Notes: a model not told the origin generated them from the letters alone. A stretch of DNA of 64,000 nt from Gelidibacter mesophilus DSM 14095 (GCF_000423005.1 NZ_AUHD01000001.1:62001-126000); one strand, 5' to 3'. Numbered from the stretch's first letter, positions 56,754 to 64,000 are shown. Made by a program: numbers and translations.

Positions 56754-57395
56754 CTATTTTTTTCTACTTATCGTCAAACCGTCACGAATAGGCAGCATAA
56801 CCGTTTCTACACGGTCATCATTTTTAAGTAGTTTATTATAGGCAATAATTGCATTTGTAGAAACATCATCTTTCTTTAGAGGTTCAAGGACTTTTCCGCT
56901 CCAAAGTACATTGTCAGATAATATGATGCCTCCTGCCTTTAATCTGTCAATGATAAGATGAAAGTAATTACTGTAATTTTCTTTGTCCGCATCTATAAAG
57001 ACAATATCAAAATTGGGTTTTAATTGCGGAATGAGCTCCAATGCATTCCCTAAATGCTGATGGATCTGATTGCCAAAATTGGATTCATTAAAGTATCTGC
57101 GTTGAAAATCTACCAATTCTTCATTGGTGTCAATGGTATGAAGTTCGCCATCTTTTTGAAGTCCTTCAGCCAAACACAAAGCAGAATAGCCCGTATAGGT
57201 TCCTATTTCCAATATGTATTTAGGAGTAACCAATTTCGAAATCATACTTAACACCCTGCCTTGATAATGGCCACTGAGCATGCGGGGTTGTAATATTTTT
57301 TGATGTGTTTCCCGGGAAAGTTGCTGCAATAATGCTGGTTCGTTTTCAGAGTTTATAGTTATATAATGATCTAAATGGTCTGGAAATAAATTCAT
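56754..57395 (-). CDS. O-methyltransferase (class I, family 3)
   Basis: This 213-residue SAM-dependent methyltransferase resembles catechol/caffeoyl-CoA O-methyltransferases. The motifs are ILEIGTYTGYSALCLAEGL (motif I), LHTIDTNEELVDFQRRYF, FDIVFIDADKENYSNYFHLIIDRLKAGGIILSDNVLWSGKV (metal and substrate region). It overlaps the upstream membrane-protein gene by 4 bp and abuts the LysR gene. The acceptor may be a catechol-like compound; the neighbouring 3-hydroxyanthranilate pathway makes an aromatic o-aminophenol tempting, but no evidence ties them. Confidence 0.92.
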   Translation of the reverse strand: MNLFPDHLDHYITINSENEPALLQQLSRETHQKILQPRMLSGHYQGRVLSMISKLVTPKYILEIGTYTGYSALCLAEGLQKDGELHTIDTNEELVDFQRRYFNESNFGNQIHQHLGNALELIPQLKPNFDIVFIDADKENYSNYFHLIIDRLKAGGIILSDNVLWSGKVLEPLKKDDVSTNAIIAYNKLLKNDDRVETVMLPIRDGLTISRKK

Positions 57396-57790
57396 GATTT
57401 TAAGAGTTTTAACTGCGCTATGACTTTTTGTAAATCTTCAATTGATTGTGTGTCTATGCCCATTGTATTAAGGGTGATAGCTGAATTTTCCGTCATGAAT
57501 GTGTACTTGCCTGAATCAAACTTTACATCCATAATCTGATTAAGTTCTATACGCTTGGGAATGATCTGGTTTCTAATTAAAACGCCATCTTTTATAGTGG
57601 CATAATGAACCGTTTTTTTATAAACATAAGTTCCAAGTGAAAAAACACCTATGGCTAAATATATATAACCTATATCATGGTCATTTTCAGAATAAAAGTA
57701 AAAGACAAAAAAAGCTAACCATACGATGCCAGTTAACAGACTAAATCTAAGTTGCTTCTGTGAATATTTGATGTAAAGATTGAAATCCAT
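57392..57790 (-). CDS. Small membrane protein with PH-like domain
   Basis: This 132-residue protein has two closely spaced membrane helices (about 15-35 and 40-58) followed by a soluble beta domain (VHYATIKDGVLIRNQIIPKRIELNQIMDVKFDSGKYTFMTENSAI), the pattern of bacterial PH-domain (bPH/YdbS-like) membrane proteins. It overlaps the ACMSD gene by 1 bp and the O-methyltransferase gene by 4 bp, so it is tightly translated with them. Its role is unknown. Confidence 0.75.
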   Translation of the reverse strand: MDFNLYIKYSQKQLRFSLLTGIVWLAFFVFYFYSENDHDIGYIYLAIGVFSLGTYVYKKTVHYATIKDGVLIRNQIIPKRIELNQIMDVKFDSGKYTFMTENSAITLNTMGIDTQSIEDLQKVIAQLKLLKS

Positions 57791-58878
57791 TACAAACCTA
57801 ATATTCTATTAGTTAACTTTTGTTTTGCTTCTTCATGATCGCCGCAAAGCCATCTGATCACGTTGTCTTCCCAAATAGCATCACGCTCAGCTTCAGTAAT
57901 AATCTCTCTTTCCATGGCCAAATCTAAAATTTTTCCAGGATAGGAAGATTGTTTGGCACTTTCCATTTCTCCTAATGGATAAGGATCGTCCAAGCCCATA
58001 AGGACCTGTTTTGAACCTTGGTTTTTGAGTAAGAGTTGCAAGCCACCAGTATCGTGAACCAATGTATCAAAGAAAATGTTTTTATGGCCCACCGCTTTTC
58101 TAGGGTGGCTTTTCCCTTCAAATAAATCAGGCCTTCCATCAAAACCCTGAATACGCCTTCCTAAATTAATTTGTGCCAACTGACCTCCGTGCGCAAAACA
58201 AGTACGCATATTTGGATATTTATCCTGGTACCCGTTTAAGGTCAAAAAGTGATAAGCATCAGCACATTGTGCCAACATCCATATTAAATGGAAACGCCAA
58301 GAGGTGTTTTCCAGTTTTATAAATTTTTCACCATCATAAGGATGGATTTCAACCGCCAGATTGTATTTGTTTGCCAATTCAAAAATGGGTTCATTTTCTT
58401 CATCAAAAATACAGCGCCATGTTCCAATAGTGTCCATATAATGGGTTGGTAAGCAGAGCAGTTGCATACCCAATTCTTCTACACAGCGTTCGATTTCCCA
58501 ACAGGCCCCGCGAACAAAACCAGGGTGTACCACAAAACCACAAGTAAACTTAGTTGGGTTTTCTCTTTGAATTTTGGCATTGAAATCATTTTGAAACCGA
58601 AGTGCCTGCTTCATCTCTTCTACGCGCAATCCATTGCCATACAATTGAGATAGATTTAAAACAACCGCATGGTCAATTTTAAAGCGCTCCATCCAAGCCA
58701 ATTTATCATCCAAAAAGAAACTCGAATCTGTAACTGGACGACTCCAATCTTTTTGAAGCATATATTTCCGATCTTTATCCACCCAAAAAATCTCTTTATC
58801 CTTCATGAATTGTGGAATTTCTTCTGGGTAAGGAAGTAGGTGTGAATGTCCGTTGATGCGAAGTTTGCGTTTTGTCAT
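57790..58878 (-). CDS. 2-Amino-3-carboxymuconate-6-semialdehyde decarboxylase
   Basis: This 362-residue amidohydrolase-superfamily decarboxylase (ACMSD/NbaD) converts ACMS, the unstable product of 3-hydroxyanthranilate cleavage, to 2-aminomuconate semialdehyde. Metal ligands are HSH in RINGHSHLLP (N-terminal), the His of AVEIHPYDGE and the Asp of MGLDDPYPLGEME. FAHGGQLAQINLGRRIQGFDGRPDL is a family segment. It lies after the dioxygenase gene in pathway order. The family call is strong and is supported by the context. Confidence 0.94.
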   Translation of the reverse strand: MTKRKLRINGHSHLLPYPEEIPQFMKDKEIFWVDKDRKYMLQKDWSRPVTDSSFFLDDKLAWMERFKIDHAVVLNLSQLYGNGLRVEEMKQALRFQNDFNAKIQRENPTKFTCGFVVHPGFVRGACWEIERCVEELGMQLLCLPTHYMDTIGTWRCIFDEENEPIFELANKYNLAVEIHPYDGEKFIKLENTSWRFHLIWMLAQCADAYHFLTLNGYQDKYPNMRTCFAHGGQLAQINLGRRIQGFDGRPDLFEGKSHPRKAVGHKNIFFDTLVHDTGGLQLLLKNQGSKQVLMGLDDPYPLGEMESAKQSSYPGKILDLAMEREIITEAERDAIWEDNVIRWLCGDHEEAKQKLTNRILGL

Positions 58879-59001
58879 GATTATTTCTCAATAAAATGAG
58901 AATTGATTTTACTGGTTTATAATTAAAAATAAAATACTTGTATACTCACTCCACTTATTACAGGTGAATTCACTTTCTCATATAAAGAAAGGGTGTATTG
59001 A

Positions 59002-59532
59002 TTAGTCTATTTTTACTTTTTTAGGTGGCTCCATCAATTCACCACAATTTGGGCATTTTCGCTTTTCTGTATCGCTGTAATATTTGTCAAAAATCTTAGG
59101 CATATCAGTTTCAATATTTTCAACTGTAAAATCTTCCTCATAGAGTTTTGTTGTGCAGTTTTCACAAAACCAAAGCAGCGCATCCCGCATGCCTTCAGGT
59201 CGTTTATATTCTATCACCAAACCTACGGTATTTGCACCTCGTTGCGGAGAATGCGGCACTTTTGGAGGCAGCAAATAAATATCACCTTCTTTAATGTGCA
59301 CATCTTTTGGTATGCCATTATCTATGATTTTTAAGATGATATCACCTTCAACTTGATAGAAAAATTCTGGAGTTTCATTATAGTGATAATCCTTTCGATT
59401 GTTAGGTCCGCCTACAACCATCACAATAAAATCGCCGTCTTTCCAAACCACTTTATTGCCCACAGGTGGTTTTAGCAAATGACGATTTTCTTCAATCCAT
59501 TTCTTAAAATTTATTGGAGATACTAGGTTCAT
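59002..59532 (-). CDS. 3-Hydroxyanthranilate 3,4-dioxygenase
   Basis: This 176-residue cupin dioxygenase (NbaC/HaaO) opens the ring of 3-hydroxyanthranilate to form ACMS. Iron ligands fall in the cupin motifs around NRKDYHYNETPEFFYQVEGD and PPKVPHSPQRGANTVGLVIEYKRP. The C-terminal rubredoxin-like site typical of the bacterial enzyme is present (CENC ... CPNCGE). I start at the ATG 59532 (MNLVSPINFKKWIEENR); the frame extends 27 codons upstream but those are encoded by a dispersed repeat and are not family sequence. Confidence 0.95.
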   Translation of the reverse strand: MNLVSPINFKKWIEENRHLLKPPVGNKVVWKDGDFIVMVVGGPNNRKDYHYNETPEFFYQVEGDIILKIIDNGIPKDVHIKEGDIYLLPPKVPHSPQRGANTVGLVIEYKRPEGMRDALLWFCENCTTKLYEEDFTVENIETDMPKIFDKYYSDTEKRKCPNCGELMEPPKKVKID

Positions 59533-59543
59533 AGTCTTGTTTT

Positions 59544-59631
59544 TTGGGCGTGTCCCTAACGGGTCGGGCTCTCGGCAGTCGCTCTCTTCGAGGAGCTCCA
59601 ACAATGCCTCCATCCCTCACGCAGATTTAGC
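59544..59631. repeat. Dispersed Flavobacteriaceae-type intergenic repeat
   Basis: The sequence GGGCGTGTCCCTAACGGGTC is followed by GGGCTCTCGGCAGTCGCTC, a CTCTTCGAGGAG inverted repeat and ATCCCTCACGCAG. It has the GGGCGTGnCC...GGGTCGGGCT...ATCCCTCACGCA form I associate with repeats scattered in flavobacterial genomes. It lies immediately upstream of the dioxygenase start and reads through in frame with it. Confidence 0.55.
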
Positions 59632-59840
59632 AATTAAAATTAAGTATAAAACGGCAGAACAGAAAGTGTTTCGTCTTCGTTCTTAAAATTAAACTTTACC
59701 CTTGATAAATAATTTACACCTCCATTATTTAAAAAAGTTATTTTTATACGAAGCCCTCACAAGTGTAACTTCAATTGCGCTCAGCCACCATAAATTTTTG
59801 CGCTCTAATTTTTGAAGCTCGAGTATATTGAATTTCGCCA

Positions 59841-59868
59841 CAGTTCCCTTCTTTCGGGAAGGTTAGGA
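59841..59868. repeat. Small palindromic repeat after the SDR gene
   Basis: TTCCC (59844-59848) and GGGAA (59856-59860) flank a short loop in TTCCCTTCTTTCGGGAAGG. It ends at the SDR stop codon and belongs to the CCTTCCC/GGGAAGG set also seen at 60668 and 60740. Confidence 0.5.
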
Positions 59869-60651
59869 TTACAATGACTTTGTCCGTCCACCATCCACAG
59901 GAAGGTTTACCCCGTTGATATAACTTGCACATTCACTGGCAAGGAAAGTCACGGCATAAGCCAATTCTTCAGGTTTTGCAAAGCGTTTAGCAGGAACGCC
60001 ACTTTTCATGGCATTGGCAGATTCTTCTTCGCTATGGCCCGTTTTGGCCGACTTATTTTTGATGATTTCTGCAAGACGATCGGTATCCGTAGCTCCCGGA
60101 AGTACATTATTGACTGTAATTCCATATTGACCAAGTTCATTCGCTAAAGTTTTGCTCCAGCTCGCAACGGCACCTCTAATGGTATTGCTCACCCCAAGAC
60201 CATCCAAAGGCTGCTTTACAGAAGTAGAAATGATATTGATGATTCGACCATATCTTGCCTCCTTCATGAAAGGAACTATAGTTTGTGCCAAAACATGATT
60301 GCATTTTAAATGTTGGGTGAAGGCATTTTCAAATTCCTCTAGTTTTGCTGAAAAAACAGGCCCACCAGCAGGTCCACCCGTGTTATTTACCAGAATGTGG
60401 AAACCATGATGCTCGTTAATAAATTCAGAAACTTTGCTTTGTAATTCCCCGGGATTCGAAAAATCTGCTACGATGTATCGGTGATTTTTGGAGTTTGGAA
60501 GTTCTGAAACAACCTGCTTCAATTTAGCTTCATTTCTAGCCACTAAAGTCACGTTGGCACCTTCTGAAGCCAAAGCTATAGCGGTTGCTTTTCCTATTCC
60601 TGCTGTACTACCGCAAACTAGTGCGTATTTATTGTTTAGTTTTAAATCCAT
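59869..60651 (-). CDS. Short-chain dehydrogenase/reductase in the kynurenine cluster
   Basis: This 260-residue SDR has the NAD(P) motif GSTAGIGKATAIALASEG (TGxxxGIG-like, here STAGIG), the NNTGG motif and Ser in IINIISTSVKQP. The usual YxxxK is degraded: after the Ser the sequence reads SNTIRGAVASWSKTLANELG, in which the Lys is kept but the Tyr position is not obvious. It sits between the aminomuconate-semialdehyde dehydrogenase and dioxygenase genes. It may act on a pathway intermediate or be a structural SDR; no specific step is assigned. Confidence 0.85.
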   Translation of the reverse strand: MDLKLNNKYALVCGSTAGIGKATAIALASEGANVTLVARNEAKLKQVVSELPNSKNHRYIVADFSNPGELQSKVSEFINEHHGFHILVNNTGGPAGGPVFSAKLEEFENAFTQHLKCNHVLAQTIVPFMKEARYGRIINIISTSVKQPLDGLGVSNTIRGAVASWSKTLANELGQYGITVNNVLPGATDTDRLAEIIKNKSAKTGHSEEESANAMKSGVPAKRFAKPEELAYAVTFLASECASYINGVNLPVDGGRTKSL

Positions 60652-60667
60652 AATCCCATTTTACATC

Positions 60668-60682
60668 CTTCCCGAAGGGAAG
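60668..60682. repeat. Perfect 6-bp palindromic hairpin
   Basis: CTTCCC (60668-60673), GAA, GGGAAG (60677-60682). It lies between the dehydrogenase and SDR genes and has no U-run, so it is not an ordinary terminator. Confidence 0.45.
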
Positions 60683-60739
60683 AACTTTTATTTAGTTAAT
60701 ATTTATTCTTCAAATCTTATTTGTGGTCCCATTCAAACT

Positions 60740-60766
60740 CCTTCCGTTCGGGAGGGCAGGGGTGGG
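60740..60766. repeat. Intergenic repeat just after the dehydrogenase stop
   Basis: CCTTCCGTTCGGGAGGG followed by CAGGGGTGGG is an imperfect hairpin of the type scattered in Bacteroidota intergenic DNA. It ends 2 bp before the dehydrogenase stop. Confidence 0.5.
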
Positions 60767-60767
60767 A

Positions 60768-62246
60768 TCAATATTTGATACACACATTCTTAGCCTCCGT
60801 AAAAAACCTTAAGGCTTCAAATCCGCCTTCCCTTCCAACTCCTGAGGCCTTTACACCTCCAAATGGGGTTCGTAAATCGCGCATCATCCAAGTGTTCACC
60901 CAAACTATGCCCGTTTGTAATTGGTTGCTCATGCGCATAGTGCGTTTTAAGTCGTTGGTCCAAAGTGTGGCAGACAATCCATAGTTGACAGAATTAGCCA
61001 TTTCTAAAACTCCATCTTCACTTTCAAAAGGCATAATAGTGACTACGGGCCCAAATATTTCTTCTTGATTTACTCGACAATTATTTGAGGTCACCTCAAT
61101 GACCGTAGGTTCGATATAATAACCGTTTTCATAATCTTTTACAACAACTTTCTTACCACCGCAAAGTATCGTCGCATTTTCTGCTTTGGCAATTTCTATA
61201 TAATTCATTACTTTTTCTAGATGTGAATTTGACACCAAAGCACCAATATTGGTTGATGCTTTTGAAGGATGTCCAACTTTGAGTGCTTTTACTCTAGTAA
61301 CAAAATCGTTTTTGAACTTCGCATAAATTGAGGCTTCTACAAAAATGCGGCTTCCGCACAAACAAATCTGTCCTTGATTTGCAAATGACGAACGAATGGT
61401 CGTATTGAGCATATCTTCATAATCGCAATCGGCAAAAATGATATTTGGATTTTTCCCGCCCAATTCCAAAGATAACTTTTTAAATAGAGGTGCTGCCACT
61501 TTTGCTATATGTGCCCCCGTTGCAGTACCTCCTGTAAAACTAATGGCTTTGATGTCTCGATGTTCAATGATGGCTTGTCCTGTGGTAGTTCCCAGTCCAT
61601 GAACAATGTTCAGAACGCCATTGGGCAATCCAGCTTTTGTACAAATATCGCCAAGTAAATAAGCGGTCATTGGAGTAATTTCGCTGGGTTTGGCAATCAC
61701 GCAGTTTCCAGCAGCAATGGCTGGAGCGATTTTCCAAGTAAAGAGATAGAGCGGAAGATTCCAAGGTGAAATACAAGCCACAACGCCAATGGGTTGTCGT
61801 AAGGTGAAATTTATCGCATCCTGACCTACGCTTTCATGGCTTTCACTAGCGAATTGGGTTATGGCATTTCCGAAAAACCGAAAGTTACTGGCTGCTCTGG
61901 GGATATCGACTTTCTTGGCCAAAGATACAGGTTTCCCATTATCCTTGCTTTCAGCTTCTGCGAAACGTTGCAAGTTAGCTTCTAATAATTCTGAAATTTT
62001 TATAAGTATTCTACTACGTTCTTCCAACGTAGTTTGAGACCAGCTCGGAAAAGCTGATTTTGCAGCGATATAGGCATTTTCAACATCTTCTTTGGAAGAG
62101 TTTGGAATTTTACCGTAAACTACGCCATTACTAGGATTGTAATTGTCTATCCAATTGTCTTGAATTGGATGGATGTATACTCCGTTGATGTAGTTCCGAA
62201 TTCCTGCGAAAGCAGGGATCTCCTTATGTATCTCTGTATTTACCAC
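60768..62246 (-). CDS. 2-Aminomuconic/2-hydroxymuconic semialdehyde dehydrogenase
   Basis: This 492-residue aldehyde dehydrogenase has the catalytic Glu in LELGGKNPNIIF and catalytic Cys in GQICLCGSRIFVE. In this cluster it should oxidise 2-aminomuconate semialdehyde to 2-aminomuconate (AMSDH/NbaE-like). The family core begins near IRNYINGVYIHP. The first 16 residues (MVNTEIHKEIPAFAGI) include a stretch encoded by a palindromic repeat at 62200-62223, so the repeat seems to have entered the 5' end of the gene without breaking it. The true start may differ. RidA and KMO genes are upstream. Confidence 0.92.
   Translation of the reverse strand: MVNTEIHKEIPAFAGIRNYINGVYIHPIQDNWIDNYNPSNGVVYGKIPNSSKEDVENAYIAAKSAFPSWSQTTLEERSRILIKISELLEANLQRFAEAESKDNGKPVSLAKKVDIPRAASNFRFFGNAITQFASESHESVGQDAINFTLRQPIGVVACISPWNLPLYLFTWKIAPAIAAGNCVIAKPSEITPMTAYLLGDICTKAGLPNGVLNIVHGLGTTTGQAIIEHRDIKAISFTGGTATGAHIAKVAAPLFKKLSLELGGKNPNIIFADCDYEDMLNTTIRSSFANQGQICLCGSRIFVEASIYAKFKNDFVTRVKALKVGHPSKASTNIGALVSNSHLEKVMNYIEIAKAENATILCGGKKVVVKDYENGYYIEPTVIEVTSNNCRVNQEEIFGPVVTIMPFESEDGVLEMANSVNYGLSATLWTNDLKRTMRMSNQLQTGIVWVNTWMMRDLRTPFGGVKASGVGREGGFEALRFFTEAKNVCIKY
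62200..62223. repeat. Palindromic repeat inside the dehydrogenase N-terminus
   Basis: ATTCCTGCGAAAGCAGGGAT has CCTGC (62203-62207) and GCAGG (62212-62216) arms with a 4-nt loop. It encodes residues 9-16 of the dehydrogenase as annotated (EIPAFAGI). A diverged copy lies at 1185-1207. Confidence 0.6.
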
Positions 62247-62289
62247 GAATTCACGAATATTTTAAGAGTGTTTCTGCTCCTGAAACCAA

Positions 62290-62308
62290 ACAGGTTTTTA
62301 AGACCTGT
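62290..62308. repeat. Inverted repeat between deaminase and dehydrogenase genes
   Basis: ACAGGT (62290-62295) and ACCTGT (62303-62308) flank TTTTAAG, followed by GGGG. It fits a small Bacteroidota repeat type. It lies in the 75-bp gap between the two genes. Confidence 0.45.
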
Positions 62309-62321
62309 GGGGTTTTCTGAT

Positions 62322-62777
62322 TTACTGTTTTTTATATGCGACGACCTTAATTTCAACCACCAAATCGGGATGCGGTAATTGATGCACAGCCACAGTGGTT
62401 CTGGTCGGTCCGGTTTCTTTATCAAAAAACTCGGCATAGGCTTTATTGTAGCCTGCAAAATCATTCATATTTACCAAGAACGATGTGACATCTACCACAT
62501 CTTTAAGCGTGGCGCCTTCTTTCGCAAGGTTTTTTTCAATGTTTTTAATGACCTCACGGGTTTGAACTTCGGCGTTTAGATGTTTGGTGCCCATATTGTC
62601 AATAATGTCAACGCCCGCAATGGTATTGTCAGCACGACGGGAACTGGTTCCGGAAACATATATAAAATCACCCGTACGTCTGGTCAGCGGATAGGCACCT
62701 CTTGGTTTTACATTTGTAGCTACACCTGCCTGTCCGGTAGGCAGGGAAGCAGGAATCTCATTGTGATCTATACTCAT
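62322..62777 (-). CDS. RidA-family 2-aminomuconate deaminase
   Basis: This 151-residue RidA/YjgF-fold protein belongs, by context, to the 2-aminomuconate deaminase group (AmnD/NbaF), which releases ammonia from 2-aminomuconate to give 4-oxalocrotonate. The family segments are [55 protein letters not shown] and [25 protein letters not shown], which includes the substrate-binding Arg. Residues 11-18 (SLPTGQAG) are encoded by a 21-bp near-palindrome and look like an in-frame insertion. It is upstream of the dehydrogenase and downstream of KMO. Confidence 0.9.
   Translation of the reverse strand: MSIDHNEIPASLPTGQAGVATNVKPRGAYPLTRRTGDFIYVSGTSSRRADNTIAGVDIIDNMGTKHLNAEVQTREVIKNIEKNLAKEGATLKDVVDVTSFLVNMNDFAGYNKAYAEFFDKETGPTRTTVAVHQLPHPDLVVEIKVVAYKKQ
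62725..62745. repeat. 21-bp near-palindrome inserted in the deaminase gene
   Basis: Seven-base arms CCTGCCT (62725-62731) and AGGCAGG (62739-62745) surround GTCCGGT. It encodes residues 11-18 of the RidA-type protein (SLPTGQAG), a peptide I recognise as typical of palindromic elements that enter coding regions in frame. Confidence 0.65.
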
Positions 62778-62804
62778 TATTTATTTTTTTATTTTGAACC
62801 TACA

Positions 62805-62880
62805 AGGTTTTGAAAAAACCTTCCGTTTTTGTCCGGTTTTTCTCGGAACGAATCCACCTTCCCTTGAAAAAAAGGAAGGA
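62805..62880. repeat. Repeat-rich intergenic segment between kmo and deaminase genes
   Basis: Two small inverted repeats sit here: AAGGTTTT (62805-62812) with the AAAACCTT that follows, and CCTTCC (62857-62862) with GGAAGG (62874-62879). Neither is followed by a U-run in the minus direction, so I do not call a terminator. Confidence 0.5.
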
Positions 62881-62893
62881 ATTTTTTATTTTA

Positions 62894-64000
62894 TTAATGC
62901 TTAAAATTTTTCGTCACACGGTCATTATCTAAAATTTCGTCTGTAGCAGCTTTTATTTTTATTAAATTGTTCTTTAAATCGTCATTAAGATCGAGTTCTT
63001 TGTCTGCCAACATATTCAAGATTGCTTTGTCCTGCGCACGACCTCTTACCATGGCTTCATGATAACTAATGTCTTCATTAAACGTAACCAATGAATATTT
63101 TGAGGAATAATCGTTGGGAAAGTTCTTTTCCAATGCCATTTCCAAGTTACGCTTTTCTCTAAAAATAATGTTGTTGACATGGCCTTTCATTTCATGGAAG
63201 TTATCGATTGCTAAATCTGCAATGGCATCCGTATCTTTTTTTCGTTTCTTTGCATATGTTTTGAATATGGACTCCCAGTCGTGATGGCCTTCATTCAATA
63301 CTTCATCAAATATGGATACATCTTCAAAAGAGGCGTTCATTCCCTGTCCGTAAAATGGCACAATGGCGTGTGCGGCATCGCCCATTAAAAGCGTATTTCC
63401 TTTATAATGCCAAGGGGAACATTTTACGGTTCCTAAAGGAGACGTTGGATTGGTGAAGAAGTCTTCAATGAGATTTGGCATCAGTTCCAGAGCGTCTTTA
63501 AAATATTTTTGAAAGAATTCGATGACTTTTACTTCTGTAGTTAAATTCCCAAAATTGTATTCGCCATCTTCATAGCTTAAAAATAAGGTTACCGTAAAAC
63601 TGCCATCTAAATTAGGTAAGGCAATCAGCATAAAGCTATCACGTCCCCAAATATGTAAGGCGTTTTTAAAGGTTTTGTATCCACCATCTTCCGTTGGTAA
63701 AAAGCTTAATTCTTTATAGCCGTGTGACAACCAATCTTGCGAAAAGCTGAATAGAAATTTTTTTCCTAAAAAATAACTTTTTCGCAATGCTGAGCCAGCG
63801 CCATCTGTGGCTATTATAATATCAGCATCTTCTACAAACTCAGCATCAGTTTCATGATCTTTAAATAGGGCTGTTGTTTTTTCAAAGTCGACGGATTTAC
63901 ATTTTTTGTTGAAATAAATTTTGACATTGTCATGCTGTTCCGCTTCGTCCAACAACAGGCCGTTTAAAAGACCGCGTGAAATGGAATTGATATACTCATG
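62894..64000 (-). CDS. kmo: Kynurenine 3-monooxygenase (5' end beyond window)
   Basis: This C-terminal 368 codons of an FAD-dependent aromatic hydroxylase would convert kynurenine to 3-hydroxykynurenine. The frame is open to base 64000, so the N-terminal GxGxxG FAD motif lies outside. Visible are IIATDGAGSALRK (the DG motif), WHYKGNTLLMGDAAHAIVPFYGQGMNASFEDV (second FAD motif, GD) and a helical C-terminus with NNIIFREKRNLEMALEKNFP typical of KMO. It heads the run of genes acting on 3-hydroxyanthranilate. Confidence 0.94.
   Translation of the reverse strand, partial: HEYINSISRGLLNGLLLDEAEQHDNVKIYFNKKCKSVDFEKTTALFKDHETDAEFVEDADIIIATDGAGSALRKSYFLGKKFLFSFSQDWLSHGYKELSFLPTEDGGYKTFKNALHIWGRDSFMLIALPNLDGSFTVTLFLSYEDGEYNFGNLTTEVKVIEFFQKYFKDALELMPNLIEDFFTNPTSPLGTVKCSPWHYKGNTLLMGDAAHAIVPFYGQGMNASFEDVSIFDEVLNEGHHDWESIFKTYAKKRKKDTDAIADLAIDNFHEMKGHVNNIIFREKRNLEMALEKNFPNDYSSKYSLVTFNEDISYHEAMVRGRAQDKAILNMLADKELDLNDDLKNNLIKIKAATDEILDNDRVTKNFKH

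Noticed and set aside
59533-59613. N-terminal extension of the dioxygenase frame
   Set aside because: It is encoded by a dispersed repeat and is not part of the cupin family.

Overview
This 64 kb window comes from the chromosome of a marine-type member of the Flavobacteriaceae (Bacteroidota). The evidence is low GC content, a SusC/SusD pair, type IX secretion (T9SS) parts and T9SS-sorted cargo, a Na+-translocating NADH:quinone reductase, Bacteroidota -7 boxes (TAnnTTTG) and weak Shine-Dalgarno sequences. Most of it is housekeeping and envelope DNA. I saw no phage, integrase, transposase, CRISPR array, rRNA or tRNA. All assignments are from reading the sequence; no database search was run.

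Layout. 1-2352: 3' end of a sensor histidine kinase (+), then accD and class II aldolase (-). 2664-7591: a TamA/BamA-like outer-membrane lipoprotein, a SPOUT rRNA methyltransferase, the T9SS protein PorT and menaquinone methyltransferase UbiE/MenG. 7800-10746: the K+ uptake pair trkA-trkH. 11204-15875: an orphan SusD-SusC pair. 16656-19727: aminotransferase, membrane fatty-acid desaturase, rsmG. 19771-25306: a T9SS-sorted lipase-like gene with an in-frame amber codon in its signal peptide, pruA, apaG and the T9SS plug protein. 25638-29054: a large T9SS-sorted surface protein. 29502-40270: nqrABCDEF, an AAA ATPase/YggS pair, two small conserved genes of unknown function, and apbE, which flavinylates NqrB and NqrC.

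40491-47722 holds mixed genes: methyltransferase, a decayed GxxExxY gene, map, a HAD hydrolase, gpmI, an ankyrin protein, an M15 peptidase, a GNAT acetyltransferase and a peptidase E. 47945-53244 is a compact + strand operon-like block of three tandem paralogous exported proteins, a DUF6702-like protein and an M1 metallopeptidase; it is followed by tatA. 53665-54762 encodes a GluR0-like ligand-gated K+ channel. 54873-64000 (all -) is a tryptophan/kynurenine catabolism locus: kynurenine 3-monooxygenase (cut by the window end), RidA-type 2-aminomuconate deaminase, aminomuconate-semialdehyde dehydrogenase, an SDR, 3-hydroxyanthranilate dioxygenase and ACMS decarboxylase. A PH-like membrane protein, an O-methyltransferase, a LysR regulator and a YeiH exporter follow.

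The most unusual signals are: (i) small palindromic repeats crowded through the kynurenine locus, two of which lie in frame inside the N-termini of the deaminase and the dehydrogenase; (ii) the GluR0-type channel with a canonical TTGYGD filter; (iii) the three-paralog/DUF6702/M1 block, whose function is unknown; (iv) the amber codon in the lipase signal peptide; (v) a GxxExxY gene broken by an internal deletion.
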